DNA of 64,000 nt, taken from Arthrobacter globiformis (lineage in GTDB: Bacteria; Actinomycetota; Actinomycetes; Actinomycetales; Micrococcaceae). Where the stretch lies: positions 18,227 to 82,226 of the forward strand of contig NZ_QLNP01000068.1 in NCBI RefSeq assembly GCF_003261175.1, read 5' to 3'. The notes beneath the pieces were generated by a model. It worked only from the letters and a program-made list of their open reading frames with translations, was not told the DNA's origin and did not search any database. The position numbers and the translations under genes are program-made. Below are positions 54,144 through 62,425 of the stretch, piece after piece (position 1 is the stretch's first letter; each line of letters starts with the position of its first letter).

Positions 54144-55252
54144 TACTGAAGTACCCGCCATCCACGGTCGCTTAGTGCTTCTACAAGTAGGTCATGCGCG
54201 CTCGGCAGCACCGAGATTTCCACCATGCCCACGTTCTGTCCGGAGGAGTGGTCCAGCCGGAGGTCTTCGAGGTTGACGCCGATCTCACCGATCTCGGTCA
54301 GCAGCCTGGCGATCTGGCCGGGCCGGTCATCGACAAGCACCGTGAGCCAGGAATAGGCCTGCGGAGGTCCGCCGTGTTTACCCGGAATCCTGGCCTGCCC
54401 GGCATTGCCTTCGCTCATCAGCTGGGCCAGGTCAAGACGGGCCCCGGCAGCCGCGGGGTCTTCCAGTGTCCCGATCAGCCGGTTGAGGTCTTCGCGCACA
54501 CCGTAAAGGATCTCCACCACCTTTCGGGCATTCGCTCCCAGGATCTGGACCCACAGCGTAGGGTCGCTGGCCGCGATGCGGGTGGTATCGCGGAGCCCGT
54601 TCCCGGCGAGGGAAAGGGCATGCATCGGAGTGTCCTGCAGCCGGCTCGCCAGCAGCGAGGACATCACCTGCGGCAGGTGGGAGACCAGGGCCACGGCCCC
54701 GTCATGTTCCTCGGCCGTGAACTGCGAAACGAGGCCGCCCAGGTCGGTGGCCAGCGCCCGCGCAGCCTGGAGCGCCCCGGCCGAGGATTCCTCGGTAGGG
54801 CACATGACCCACGGCATGGAGGTGAAAAGCTCGCCCCGGGCGGCGACGGGCCCGGACTTCTCGCGGCCTGCCATGGGATGGGTACCCACGTAGCGGCTGA
54901 GGTCCGCGCCGCGGCCCCGCAGGTCATGCAGGATCGCAGCCTTGACGCTTGCGATGTCGACGACGGTGGCGTCCGGGTAGTCTGCCAGCGCGCGATCCAC
55001 AACGTCCGCGGTCACGTCCGGCGGCGACGCGACCACAACGAGCTCAGGCCGTTCGTCACCCATGCCCGCCAACGGGACGCCGGCGCCGATGTCGACGGCG
55101 ACTGCCTGGTTGGTCGGCGACGGATCGGACAGGTACACGGCAACGCCGCGGCCGCGCAGGCCAAGGCCGATGCTGGTGCCGAGCAGGCCCGTGCCGATAA
55201 CGACGACCGGGCCATTAAGGTGTCCGCGGCCGTACGTACGGAAAGCCGACAT
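54143..55252 (-). CDS. tyrA: Prephenate dehydrogenase with C-terminal ACT domain
   Basis: Converts prephenate to 4-hydroxyphenylpyruvate in tyrosine synthesis; 369 residues. The NAD-binding GTGLLGTSIG is at 20-29, and the prephenate-binding HPMAGREKSG follows. A helical domain lies mid-protein. The C-terminal ACT-like segment (about 295-369) suggests feedback control by tyrosine. It lies 3 bases after rluB and overlaps cmk by one base. With aroG at 32713 it brackets aromatic amino-acid synthesis in this window. Confidence 0.93.
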   Translation of the reverse strand: MSAFRTYGRGHLNGPVVVIGTGLLGTSIGLGLRGRGVAVYLSDPSPTNQAVAVDIGAGVPLAGMGDERPELVVVASPPDVTADVVDRALADYPDATVVDIASVKAAILHDLRGRGADLSRYVGTHPMAGREKSGPVAARGELFTSMPWVMCPTEESSAGALQAARALATDLGGLVSQFTAEEHDGAVALVSHLPQVMSSLLASRLQDTPMHALSLAGNGLRDTTRIAASDPTLWVQILGANARKVVEILYGVREDLNRLIGTLEDPAAAGARLDLAQLMSEGNAGQARIPGKHGGPPQAYSWLTVLVDDRPGQIARLLTEIGEIGVNLEDLRLDHSSGQNVGMVEISVLPSAHDLLVEALSDRGWRVLQ

Positions 55253-55255
55253 CCC

Positions 55256-56476
55256 TTACAGCCCCACGGATGCCAGCAGGTGGCCGACTTCCTGCTTGCC
55301 GAGGTTGCGGATGCTTCCCTGGCGCTGGTCACCGAGGCCGATGGGGCCGACCTTGACGCGCACCAGGCGCAATACCGGGAACCCGACGGCGTCGAACAGG
55401 CGCCGGACAATGCGGTTCTTGCCGGAGTGCAGCACCACTTCGATCAGGACATGGCCCGGGGTCGAGTCGACCAGCCGGAAGGAGTCGACCGAGGCGAAAC
55501 CGTCCTCAAGTTCGATGCCGTCCTTGAGCTGCGCGCCGATACCCTGCGGGAACGGCCCGCGGACCTGGACCAGGTAGGTCTTGGGGACCTCGTAGGACGG
55601 GTGGGTCAGCCGGTTGGCCAGCTCGCCGTCGTTGGTCAGCAGCAGCAGGCCCTCGGTGGCGACGTCGAGGCGCCCGACGTGGAAGAGCCGTTCGCCCTGG
55701 TTGTTGCGGATGTAGTCGCTGATGCACGGCCGGCCTTCGGGGTCCTCCATGGTGGACACCACGCCCTTGGGCTTGTTGAACACCATGTAGACCAGCGTGT
55801 CATCCAGCTGGATGCGCAGGCCGTCCACGTGGATGACGGCGGTCTTGGGATCGACGCGTACGCCGAGCTCGGTGACGACCTTGCCGTCGACCTCAACGCG
55901 GCCCTCGGCGATCATCTCTTCGCAGACGCGGCGGGAGGCGACGCCGGCGGAGGCCATGACCTTCTGCAGGCGGACGCCGTCGGCGTCGTGGACTTCGGAC
56001 TGCGGCACCTCGGCGCGCGGACCGCGGGTGCGGGAGGGCCGGCGGACCGGCCCCAGGTTCTTGCCGAAGCGTTCGCTGCCGAAGGCGCGCGAACCCGCGG
56101 CCTTGGGGGCGCCCGACTTGGGCTTCAGCGCGCCGGGGGTGCCGGGGGCCCTGTTCGCGCCGGGCTTCCGGGCGGCGGCGGCATTGCGTGCGCCGGTATT
56201 GGGTGCACCTGTCCTGGCTGCGGGGGCCTTGGCGCCCCCTTTCCAGTCACCGGCGGGCCGCCGGCCAGCGGGTGCCTCGTCTGGGTCGACGAAGCGCTCC
56301 TCGCGGGGCTTGGCCTTGTAGGTGCGGTCGCCGAAGGGGCGGTCACCGCCCTGGGGGAAGTCGCGCTTCCCGGCGCCCGCGCCGCGGCCTTGTGCCGCGC
56401 CGCGCGGAGCGTTGCGATCCGGACCTTTACGTCCGGAGCTGTTACGTGGTGAACCCTGGCGTCCCGCCTGTGTCAT
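55256..56476 (-). CDS. RluB/RsuA-family pseudouridine synthase with long low-complexity N terminus
   Basis: 406 residues. The first 160 are Gly/Ala/Pro/Arg/Lys-rich and unlikely to fold, with many RPxG-type and AP repeats. An S4 domain (about 168-230) and the RsuA/RluB catalytic domain follow, with Asp268 in HVGRLDVATEG. The C terminus has SGKNRIVRRLFDAVG. The target is probably the 23S rRNA position modified by RluB, but RsuA/RluE specificity cannot be excluded. It is next to scpB, a pairing conserved in actinobacteria and firmicutes. Confidence 0.92.
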   Translation of the reverse strand: MTQAGRQGSPRNSSGRKGPDRNAPRGAAQGRGAGAGKRDFPQGGDRPFGDRTYKAKPREERFVDPDEAPAGRRPAGDWKGGAKAPAARTGAPNTGARNAAAARKPGANRAPGTPGALKPKSGAPKAAGSRAFGSERFGKNLGPVRRPSRTRGPRAEVPQSEVHDADGVRLQKVMASAGVASRRVCEEMIAEGRVEVDGKVVTELGVRVDPKTAVIHVDGLRIQLDDTLVYMVFNKPKGVVSTMEDPEGRPCISDYIRNNQGERLFHVGRLDVATEGLLLLTNDGELANRLTHPSYEVPKTYLVQVRGPFPQGIGAQLKDGIELEDGFASVDSFRLVDSTPGHVLIEVVLHSGKNRIVRRLFDAVGFPVLRLVRVKVGPIGLGDQRQGSIRNLGKQEVGHLLASVGL

Positions 56477-56507
56477 GACCCGTCCTCTGTGATTTTGACC
56501 GGCAAAG

Positions 56508-56551
56508 GTTGTCCAGAGACAACATTAGCCAGCCGTGCAGATTAAATCTGC
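56508..56551. promoter_or_regulatory. Two perfect palindromes between rluB-like and scpB
   Basis: GTTGTC-CAGA-GACAAC (56508-56523) and GCAGATT-A-AATCTGC (56537-56551) lie side by side in the 106-base gap. They may be operators for the rluB-like gene or terminator parts for scpB. Confidence 0.4.
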
Positions 56552-56582
56552 CCTGGTAAAAACTGCTTCGCAGGCGTGCCGC

Positions 56583-57212
56583 CTACATTCTTCCGGCGTC
56601 GTAGAACTCTTCAATTCCTTCAAGCCCCGGAAGGTGCGGTGAAAGCTGAGGCAACTCAGCCACCGAGCCGATCCCCATGCGTTCAAGGAAATACGACGTC
56701 GTGCGGTACAGGACAGCGCCCGATTCCGGATCGGTTCCGCTATCCTCGATCAAGCCGCGCTGGGTCAGCGTCCGCACAACAGAGTCAACGTTGACTCCCC
56801 GAATTGCAGACACCCTTGCCCTGGATACCGGCTGGCGGTAAGCGATGACGGCAAGTGTCTCGAGCGCCGCCTGGGTCAGCCTGGCTGTCTGCCCCTCCAG
56901 GACGAAAGCACCGACGACGTCGGCGAATTCAGCCCGTGAGTAGATGCGCCAGCCGCCGGCGACATTCCGCAATTCAAAACCCCGGGGGCTGGAAGCGACG
57001 TCATGCTTAGGTCCATCACTGCCAGTTTCCAAATCCGGGGCTTTAACAGTATAGCCGTCATAGTCGCGCTGCAGATCCAGCAGCAGTTCCTCGACGGCTG
57101 CCACCGTCAGGTTCAGTCCGGCGGCCAGGTCGGTGGCAGAGGTGGGCTCGTCCAGCACCATCAGCACCGCCTCAAGTGCGGCGCGTTCCCGGCCCGAAAC
57201 TGGATCCGTCAT
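56583..57212 (-). CDS. scpB: Segregation and condensation protein B
   Basis: Winged-helix partner of ScpA in the SMC condensin; 209 residues. The two winged-helix domains are recognisable: ALEAVLMVLDEPTSATDLA at the N terminus, and LTQAALETLAVIAYRQPVSRARVSAIRGVNVDSVVRTL in two conserved blocks centrally. YRTTSYFLERMGI ends the fold. The ATG at 57212 overlaps the scpA stop as ATGA; the longer frame is a shadow of scpA. Confidence 0.95.
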   Translation of the reverse strand: MTDPVSGRERAALEAVLMVLDEPTSATDLAAGLNLTVAAVEELLLDLQRDYDGYTVKAPDLETGSDGPKHDVASSPRGFELRNVAGGWRIYSRAEFADVVGAFVLEGQTARLTQAALETLAVIAYRQPVSRARVSAIRGVNVDSVVRTLTQRGLIEDSGTDPESGAVLYRTTSYFLERMGIGSVAELPQLSPHLPGLEGIEEFYDAGRM

Positions 57213-58048
57213 TGATGCTCCTCGTATTCTTCGCTCAGGTGCTCCCCCGTCCATCCGGTGCCATCCGCGGTCCACCGCACAGTCAGGTCCCCCAGCGGCG
57301 CCACCTGGTCGAAGGCCACCACCTGGTCCCTGAACAGCTCCAGCAGAGCCAGGAAGCGCGCCACCACAACCAGCGTAGATTCTGCGTCGGCTATCAGGGC
57401 ACGGAATGTCAGGGGCCGGCCGTCCTGCAGCCGCAGGCCGATGAGTTCGGCCTGTTCCTTGACGCTGACCGTGCTGCCGTGCAGGTGGGCCACGCCCACC
57501 TCTGTCGGTGCGGGGTCCTTTGGCTTGAGCGCTGCCTCGGCCAGTGCCGCGAACTGTCCAGGGCTGTGCTTCCAGACGAGCTCCGGCAGCATCGCTGCGA
57601 AGTTCTCCTCGAGTGCCACCTGACGCGGATAGCGCCGGGACTCCAGTTCCAGGGTGGCGTCCATCAGCGCGGCAACCTTCTTGAAGGCCTTGTACTGCAG
57701 CAGCCGGGCAAAGAGCAGGTCACGTGCCTCGAGAAGGGCGATGTCGTCGTCGTCCTCCACTTCACCGGCGGGCAGCAGGCGCGCTGCCTTCAGGTCCAGC
57801 AGCGTGGCCGCGATGACGAGGAACTCACTGGCCTCGTCAAGGGCCCACTCCTCCCCCAGCTCCTGGAGGTTCCGGATGTACCGGATGAATTCGTCGGTGA
57901 CCGTGGCAAGTGCCACCTCGGTGATGTCCAGCTGGTGTTTGGAGATCAGTCCCAGCAGGAGGTCGAAGGGGCCGCTGAAGTTGGCCAGGCGTACCTCGAA
58001 GCCGGACCGCCTGGCCTCGGCGGCGGGCGTTGCCGGCTCTGCGGTCAT
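57209..58048 (-). CDS. scpA: Segregation and condensation protein A (kleisin)
   Basis: Kleisin that bridges the SMC heads; 279 residues. The N-terminal FSGPFDLLLGLISKHQLDITEV block (in two halves at 24-45) is the kleisin signature. EFLVIAATLLDLKAARLLP follows, and a C-terminal winged helix lies at about 200-275. It starts 5 bases after parA and overlaps scpB by 4 bases. smc itself is not in the window. Confidence 0.95.
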   Translation of the reverse strand: MTAEPATPAAEARRSGFEVRLANFSGPFDLLLGLISKHQLDITEVALATVTDEFIRYIRNLQELGEEWALDEASEFLVIAATLLDLKAARLLPAGEVEDDDDIALLEARDLLFARLLQYKAFKKVAALMDATLELESRRYPRQVALEENFAAMLPELVWKHSPGQFAALAEAALKPKDPAPTEVGVAHLHGSTVSVKEQAELIGLRLQDGRPLTFRALIADAESTLVVVARFLALLELFRDQVVAFDQVAPLGDLTVRWTADGTGWTGEHLSEEYEEHQ

Positions 58049-58053
58049 CCGGG

Positions 58054-59022
58054 CTAGGGCGCGCCGCCGCGCGAAATCAGTTCCTTGGCGAGGCGGCGGT
58101 AGGCGTCGGCACCCACGTGGTTTCCGGCGTAGCTCGTGATGGGCTCGGCGGCCACCGTGGCGTCGGCGAACTTGATGGAACGCTTGATGACGGTTTCGAA
58201 GACCTTGTCGCCGAAGGCCTCCACCAGGCGGCTGATGACTTCCCGGCTGTGCAGCGTGCGGGCGTCGTACATCGTGGCCAGTACGCCGTCCACCTGCAGC
58301 CGCGGGTTGAGCCGGTCCTGGACCTTGTCGATGGTTTCGACCAGCAGTGCCACCGCGCGCAGGGCAAAGAACTCGCAGATCAGCGGAATGATCACGCCGT
58401 GGGCCGCGGTCAGCGCGTTGACGGTGAGCAGTCCGAGGGAAGGCTGGCAGTCAATGAGCACGACATCGTAGTCGTCCTCGACCTTCTTCAGCGCCCGGTC
58501 CAGGACCTGCTCGCGGGCCACCTCGTTGACCAGCTGGACTTCCGCCGCCGAGAGGTCGATGTTGGCCGGCAGCAGGTCCACGTTCTCCACGCCGGTCTGG
58601 TGGATGGCTTCGCGGATGTCGATCTTGCGGTCCATCAGGACGTTGTAGACCGTCAGATCGAGTTCATGAGGGTTGACGCCGAGCCCGGCGGACAGCGCGC
58701 CCTGCGGGTCGAAGTCCACCAGCAACACGCGGCGGCCATATTCGGCGAGCGCTGCGGCAAGGTTGATGGTGGAGGTGGTCTTGCCCACCCCGCCCTTCTG
58801 GTTAACCATGGCTATGACGCGGGCCGGTCCATGGGAGGACAGCGGCGCGGGCTCCGGAAATTCGCGGTGGGGGCGGCCCGTGGGACCCATGACGGCGTCT
58901 TCCAGGTCGAGTTCCGTGCCTTCCAGAGTTGCTGAACCCTGTTCGCTGCTCACGTATCTATCCACACTTTCGATGACGGTGATTTTTCTGCCGCTGTCTT
59001 CCAGCGCCCCTGCTTCTTCCAC
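58054..59022 (-). CDS. ParA-family ATPase linked to scpAB (Rv1708-like)
   Basis: 322 residues with a polar N-terminal extension of about 65 residues, then the deviant Walker A NQKGGVGKTT (74-83), DFDPQGALSAGLG, and LIDCQPSLGLLTVNAL. Chromosomal parAB is normally near the origin; this paralogue lies beside scpAB without parB, as Rv1708 does in M. tuberculosis. It may couple condensin loading with segregation. Start GTG 59022 or GTG 58953 (VSSEQGS). A 23-base palindrome lies 66 bases upstream. Confidence 0.9.
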   Translation of the reverse strand: MEEAGALEDSGRKITVIESVDRYVSSEQGSATLEGTELDLEDAVMGPTGRPHREFPEPAPLSSHGPARVIAMVNQKGGVGKTTSTINLAAALAEYGRRVLLVDFDPQGALSAGLGVNPHELDLTVYNVLMDRKIDIREAIHQTGVENVDLLPANIDLSAAEVQLVNEVAREQVLDRALKKVEDDYDVVLIDCQPSLGLLTVNALTAAHGVIIPLICEFFALRAVALLVETIDKVQDRLNPRLQVDGVLATMYDARTLHSREVISRLVEAFGDKVFETVIKRSIKFADATVAAEPITSYAGNHVGADAYRRLAKELISRGGAP

Positions 59023-59087
59023 CCCAAGGCTACAGCGCCCGACACGGCATTCCGTGGACCTTGACTTTTGATGGCGTTTGAGCCTTT

Positions 59088-59110
59088 ACCTTGTACCTGA
59101 GGTCGAAGGT
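59088..59110 (-). promoter_or_regulatory. ACCTT palindrome upstream of the scpAB-linked parA
   Basis: ACCTTGTACCT (59088-59098) and AGGTCGAAGGT (59100-59110) are imperfect 11-base arms (two mismatches) around one base, 66 bases from the GTG. On the minus strand it reads ACCTTCGAC, as in the ftsZ and resR-like upstream regions. Confidence 0.5.
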
Positions 59111-59129
59111 TGGCTTTTTGGCGGCCAAG

Positions 59130-59166
59130 AAACCGCCCGCACAGGCAGGGCCTGTGCGGGCGGTTT
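59130..59166 (-). terminator. Terminator after dctA
   Basis: Perfect 17-bp stem (59130-59146 with 59150-59166) and loop AGG. On the minus strand it ends in GGCGGTTTCTTGG. It lies 27 bases past the dctA stop. Confidence 0.85.
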
Positions 59167-59192
59167 CATTACGGCTGGACTGGCGTTTGGCC

Positions 59193-60533
59193 TTAAGCCT
59201 TGGCCGGCATGGCCGGTGCGGGGGCTTCCACCACGCCGTGGTGGTGCGCCACCATGGTCTGTTCGTCGAACGGTTCCTCGCCGGACAGCACCCGGTTGAC
59301 CTGTTCGCCGTCGACCTCCTTGACCCAAGTGCCGATCAGCAGGGTGGCGACGGCGTTGCCGGTGAAGTTGGTCAGTGCACGGGCCTCGGACATGAAGCGG
59401 TCGATGCCGACGATCATGCCGACGCCGCCCAGGAGTTCGGGCTTGTGGGCCTGCAGGCCGGCGGCGAGCGTGGCCAGGCCAGCACCGGTGACGCCGGCTG
59501 CGCCCTTGGACGCGATGATCATGAAGACCAGCAGGGAGATCTGCGCGCCGAGGTCCAGCGGGGTTCCCATCGCGTTGGCCACGAAGAGCGACGCCATGGT
59601 CAGGTAGATGGCCGTGCCGTCAAGGTTGAAGGAGTAACCGGTGGGAACCGTTACGCCGACAACCGGCTTGGAGACGCCCAGGTGCTCCATCTTGGCGATC
59701 AGGCGCGGCAGGGCGGCCTCGGAGGACGACGTCGAGAAGATCAGCAGGTATTCGCGGGCCAGGTACTTCATCAGCTTGAAGATGTTCACGCCGGTGACAA
59801 CCTGCAGCAGGCCGCCGAGGATGACGACGATGAACAGCGCACAGGTGATGTAGAACGCGATCATCAGGGTGAACATGCTCACGATGGCCTGGAAGCCGGT
59901 AGCGCCGACCACGGCGGCGATGGCACCGAAGGCACCCACCGGGGCAAGCCACATGATCATGATCAGGATGCGGAAGACCAGGGCCTGGCCGTGGCCGATG
60001 GCCTTCAGGATCGGGGCTCCCTGCGGCCCCATCTTCTGCAGCGCGAAGCCGACGAGGATGGCGGCGAGCAGGGTGGGAAGCACCGGAATGTCGCCGGGGA
60101 TGATGCCCAGCAGGAAGTCGACGGTGCTGTCCGTGGCCGCCTTCTTGTTAGGGTCGTACGGCGTGAGCTTCAGGCCTTCGCCCGGGTGGATGATGTTGCC
60201 GACGACGAGGCCGATCGCCAGCGCGAAAGTGGACATCACAACGAAGTAGCCCAATGCCAGGCCGCCGACCTTGCCGACGGTGGCCGCCTTGGCGATGGAG
60301 CCGATGCCCAGCACGATGGTGCAGAAAATGACCGGGGCGATCATCATCTTGATCAGCTTGATGAAGCCGTCACCGAGGGGCTTGAGTGATTTTCCGACCT
60401 CGGGGAACAGCAGTCCCACCAGAGCGCCGAGGATGACGGCTGCGATAACCGCGATGTACAGGTAATGGGACTTGTCGAGTCCCTTGCGCTCGGCTTTAGC
60501 CGGCGCTGCCGACTCTCCTCGTTGAGAAGCCAT
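59193..60533 (-). CDS. dctA: C4-dicarboxylate:cation symporter DctA (DAACS family)
   Basis: Imports succinate, fumarate and malate; 446 residues with about eight membrane helices and two re-entrant loops. The HP1 loop is SSSEAALPRL, and the substrate-binding GTAIY motif lies in SFNLDGTAIYLT, with the terminal NFTGNAVATLLIG helix. The ATG at 60533 (MASQRG) has GGAGAG upstream and is preferred to an in-frame start 129 bases earlier that lies in the divergent promoter. It faces the sensor kinase gene. Confidence 0.95.
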   Translation of the reverse strand: MASQRGESAAPAKAERKGLDKSHYLYIAVIAAVILGALVGLLFPEVGKSLKPLGDGFIKLIKMMIAPVIFCTIVLGIGSIAKAATVGKVGGLALGYFVVMSTFALAIGLVVGNIIHPGEGLKLTPYDPNKKAATDSTVDFLLGIIPGDIPVLPTLLAAILVGFALQKMGPQGAPILKAIGHGQALVFRILIMIMWLAPVGAFGAIAAVVGATGFQAIVSMFTLMIAFYITCALFIVVILGGLLQVVTGVNIFKLMKYLAREYLLIFSTSSSEAALPRLIAKMEHLGVSKPVVGVTVPTGYSFNLDGTAIYLTMASLFVANAMGTPLDLGAQISLLVFMIIASKGAAGVTGAGLATLAAGLQAHKPELLGGVGMIVGIDRFMSEARALTNFTGNAVATLLIGTWVKEVDGEQVNRVLSGEEPFDEQTMVAHHHGVVEAPAPAMPAKA

Positions 60534-60626
60534 CTTGTCTCTCCTTATGGATAATCTGGAAGACGCTTCGGCACAATCTCTGGGCTCCGCGCGTCGGTCC
60601 TTTGTGATTTCCATCATTCGCCACAG

Positions 60627-60642
60627 GGTGACTTGGCTCACC
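60627..60642. promoter_or_regulatory. GGTGA-N6-TCACC palindrome between dctA and the sensor kinase
   Basis: Perfect arms (60627-60631 and 60638-60642) with the CRP/GlxR core GTGA-N6-TCAC, about 95 bases before dctA and 32 bases before the kinase start. It may bind a CRP-like protein or the response regulator at 62422. Confidence 0.5.
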
Positions 60643-60673
60643 GTTGCGTTCATATTGGTCATGGGAGGTGTTG

Positions 60674-62425
60674 ATGATCCACCGCTGGAGCATCGCGAGG
60701 CGGCTGTTCGTTGCGAACCTGCTGTTCATGCTGGCCCTTACGGCCATCGTCGGCACGGCCGTTTTCGTCGACGCCCGGGACCATGCCTACGAGGAGGCCG
60801 GCCGCCGGATGGGCGCCCTCGCTACGTCCATCGCCGATAACCCGCTGGTTCTGCAGGCCGCCGGCTCCGGGAACCCCTCGGCGCAGCTGCAGCCTTACGC
60901 ACTGAAAGTCATGGCCGATTCGGGAGCCGATTTCATCACCATCATGGCGCCGGACCGGACGCGGTGGACGCACCCGCTGGACGAGGAGCTTGGCCGGCCC
61001 TACATCGGTTCGATCGAAGAGGCCCTGCGGGGACGGGTCTTCACCGAGATCACCGCCGGAACGCTGGGTCCGTCGGTGCGGACGATCGCCCCGGCGAAGG
61101 ACGCCCGCGGCACGGTCCGCGCACTCGTGGCGGCCGGGGTGACCGTCAATACTGTGGACGTGGCCGTCTCCGGCAGGCTCCCGGCGCTGCTGGCCGTCTC
61201 CGGCTTCCTGCTCGCGGGCGGATCGCTCGCGTCGTGGTTTCTTGGCCGCTACCTGCGGCGCGTGACCAGGGGGTGGGGTCCCGAACAGCTGGCCCAGCTC
61301 TTCGCCTACTACGAATCAGTGCTGCACTCCGTCAGGGAAGGCGTCATTCTGATCGACCCGGCCGGGAGGGTGGTCATCTACAACGACCAGGCGGCCGAAC
61401 TGCTGGGGCTGGAGCCGCGGGAAGCGGAGGACGACCACGCGGCCACGCCGTTGCTCGCCGACCTGCCTCTGGCCCCCAGTCTCAAGGAACTCTTCAAGTC
61501 GGGACGCACCGCCCATGACGAAATCCACCTCACGCGTGACGGCGTGCTGGTGGTCAACCAGCGGCCGGCAGTGGGGCCAGGATCCTCCGCGGGACGGCAG
61601 CGGGGCCCGCTGTTCGGCACTGTTGCCACCATCCGCGACCGCACAGAGATCGAGTCCCTGGGCACCGAGCTTGAGAGCATGCGGACACTTTCCGATGCCC
61701 TCCGTGCACAGACCCACGAGCACGCAAACCGCCTTCACACCATGGTCTCCCTGCTGGAGCTGGGCCGGACTGATGAGGCCCTCGACTTTGCCACGAAGGA
61801 CCTGGAGCTGAGCCAGCAACTGACGGACGACGTGGTCGGTTCAGTCCAGGAGCCGGTGCTGAGCGCACTGGTCATGGGCAAGGCGGCCGAGGCCCACGAG
61901 CGCGGCGTCGAGCTGGTGGTCGAGGCGTCCGGGCCGGCCCTCAGCGGAGACTTGGCCGTACAGGACCTGGTCACGGTCCTTGGCAATCTGCTGGACAATG
62001 CCATCGACGCCGCCGCCGAGGCCCCCTCACCACGGCAGGTGGAGCTGCTGGTGGACACGACGGGCGGAAGCCTGGACATCACCGTGCAGGATACGGGTAA
62101 AGGCATTGACCCAACAGCTGTAGACGACGTGTTCCGCTACGGTTTCAGCACCAAGGCGGCCGGGCCCTTCGGTCGGGGCCTCGGCCTGGCACTGGTGAAA
62201 CAGGCCGTCCAGCGCCTGGCCGGTACCATGAGCATCAGCAACTCGAGCACCGGCGGGGCGCGCTTCCACATCGCGCTTCCGGCCACGATCGCTTCGGGCA
62301 CATTGCTCCCAGACACGTCGCTCCCAGACACCTTTCCCCCAAGCACACCGCCGTCAAGCAAGTTCCCGTCCAGCACATTCCCGGCCAGCACGGCCGCATC
62401 AAGCCCCCCGGAGGAGCACGCGTGA
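60674..62425 (+). CDS. CitA/DcuS-family sensor histidine kinase
   Basis: 583 residues. A membrane helix (about 11-33) starts a periplasmic PDC sensor domain (34-168), which includes RTRWTHPL. A second helix (169-192), a PAS domain (about 208-325) and the kinase core follow. The phospho-acceptor lies in AQTHEHANRLH (His348), typical of the CitA/DcuS type. LGNLLDNAIDAA and GRGLGLALVKQ are the N and G2 boxes. A Pro/Ser/Thr-rich tail (about 550-583) follows the kinase. ATG 60674 with GGGAGG. Divergence from dctA suggests C4-dicarboxylate or citrate sensing. Confidence 0.92.
   Translation: MIHRWSIARRLFVANLLFMLALTAIVGTAVFVDARDHAYEEAGRRMGALATSIADNPLVLQAAGSGNPSAQLQPYALKVMADSGADFITIMAPDRTRWTHPLDEELGRPYIGSIEEALRGRVFTEITAGTLGPSVRTIAPAKDARGTVRALVAAGVTVNTVDVAVSGRLPALLAVSGFLLAGGSLASWFLGRYLRRVTRGWGPEQLAQLFAYYESVLHSVREGVILIDPAGRVVIYNDQAAELLGLEPREAEDDHAATPLLADLPLAPSLKELFKSGRTAHDEIHLTRDGVLVVNQRPAVGPGSSAGRQRGPLFGTVATIRDRTEIESLGTELESMRTLSDALRAQTHEHANRLHTMVSLLELGRTDEALDFATKDLELSQQLTDDVVGSVQEPVLSALVMGKAAEAHERGVELVVEASGPALSGDLAVQDLVTVLGNLLDNAIDAAAEAPSPRQVELLVDTTGGSLDITVQDTGKGIDPTAVDDVFRYGFSTKAAGPFGRGLGLALVKQAVQRLAGTMSISNSSTGGARFHIALPATIASGTLLPDTSLPDTFPPSTPPSSKFPSSTFPASTAASSPPEEHA
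62302..62395. repeat. 15-bp tandem repeat in the sensor kinase tail
   Basis: About six degenerate 15-base units between 62302 and 62395, encoding pentapeptides of the form (L/F)P(D/S)(T/S)X. They lie just before the kinase stop, which overlaps the response regulator gene. Confidence 0.6.

Noticed and set aside
54194-56452. 752-residue open frame antisense to tyrA and rluB
   Set aside because: Spans two confident genes and their junction, has no recognisable domain, and arises from the lack of TA-containing stops in GC-rich DNA.
59091-60389. 432-residue open frame antisense to dctA
   Set aside because: Its His/Asp/Gly/Gln-rich composition mirrors the hydrophobic transporter codons; no start signal.
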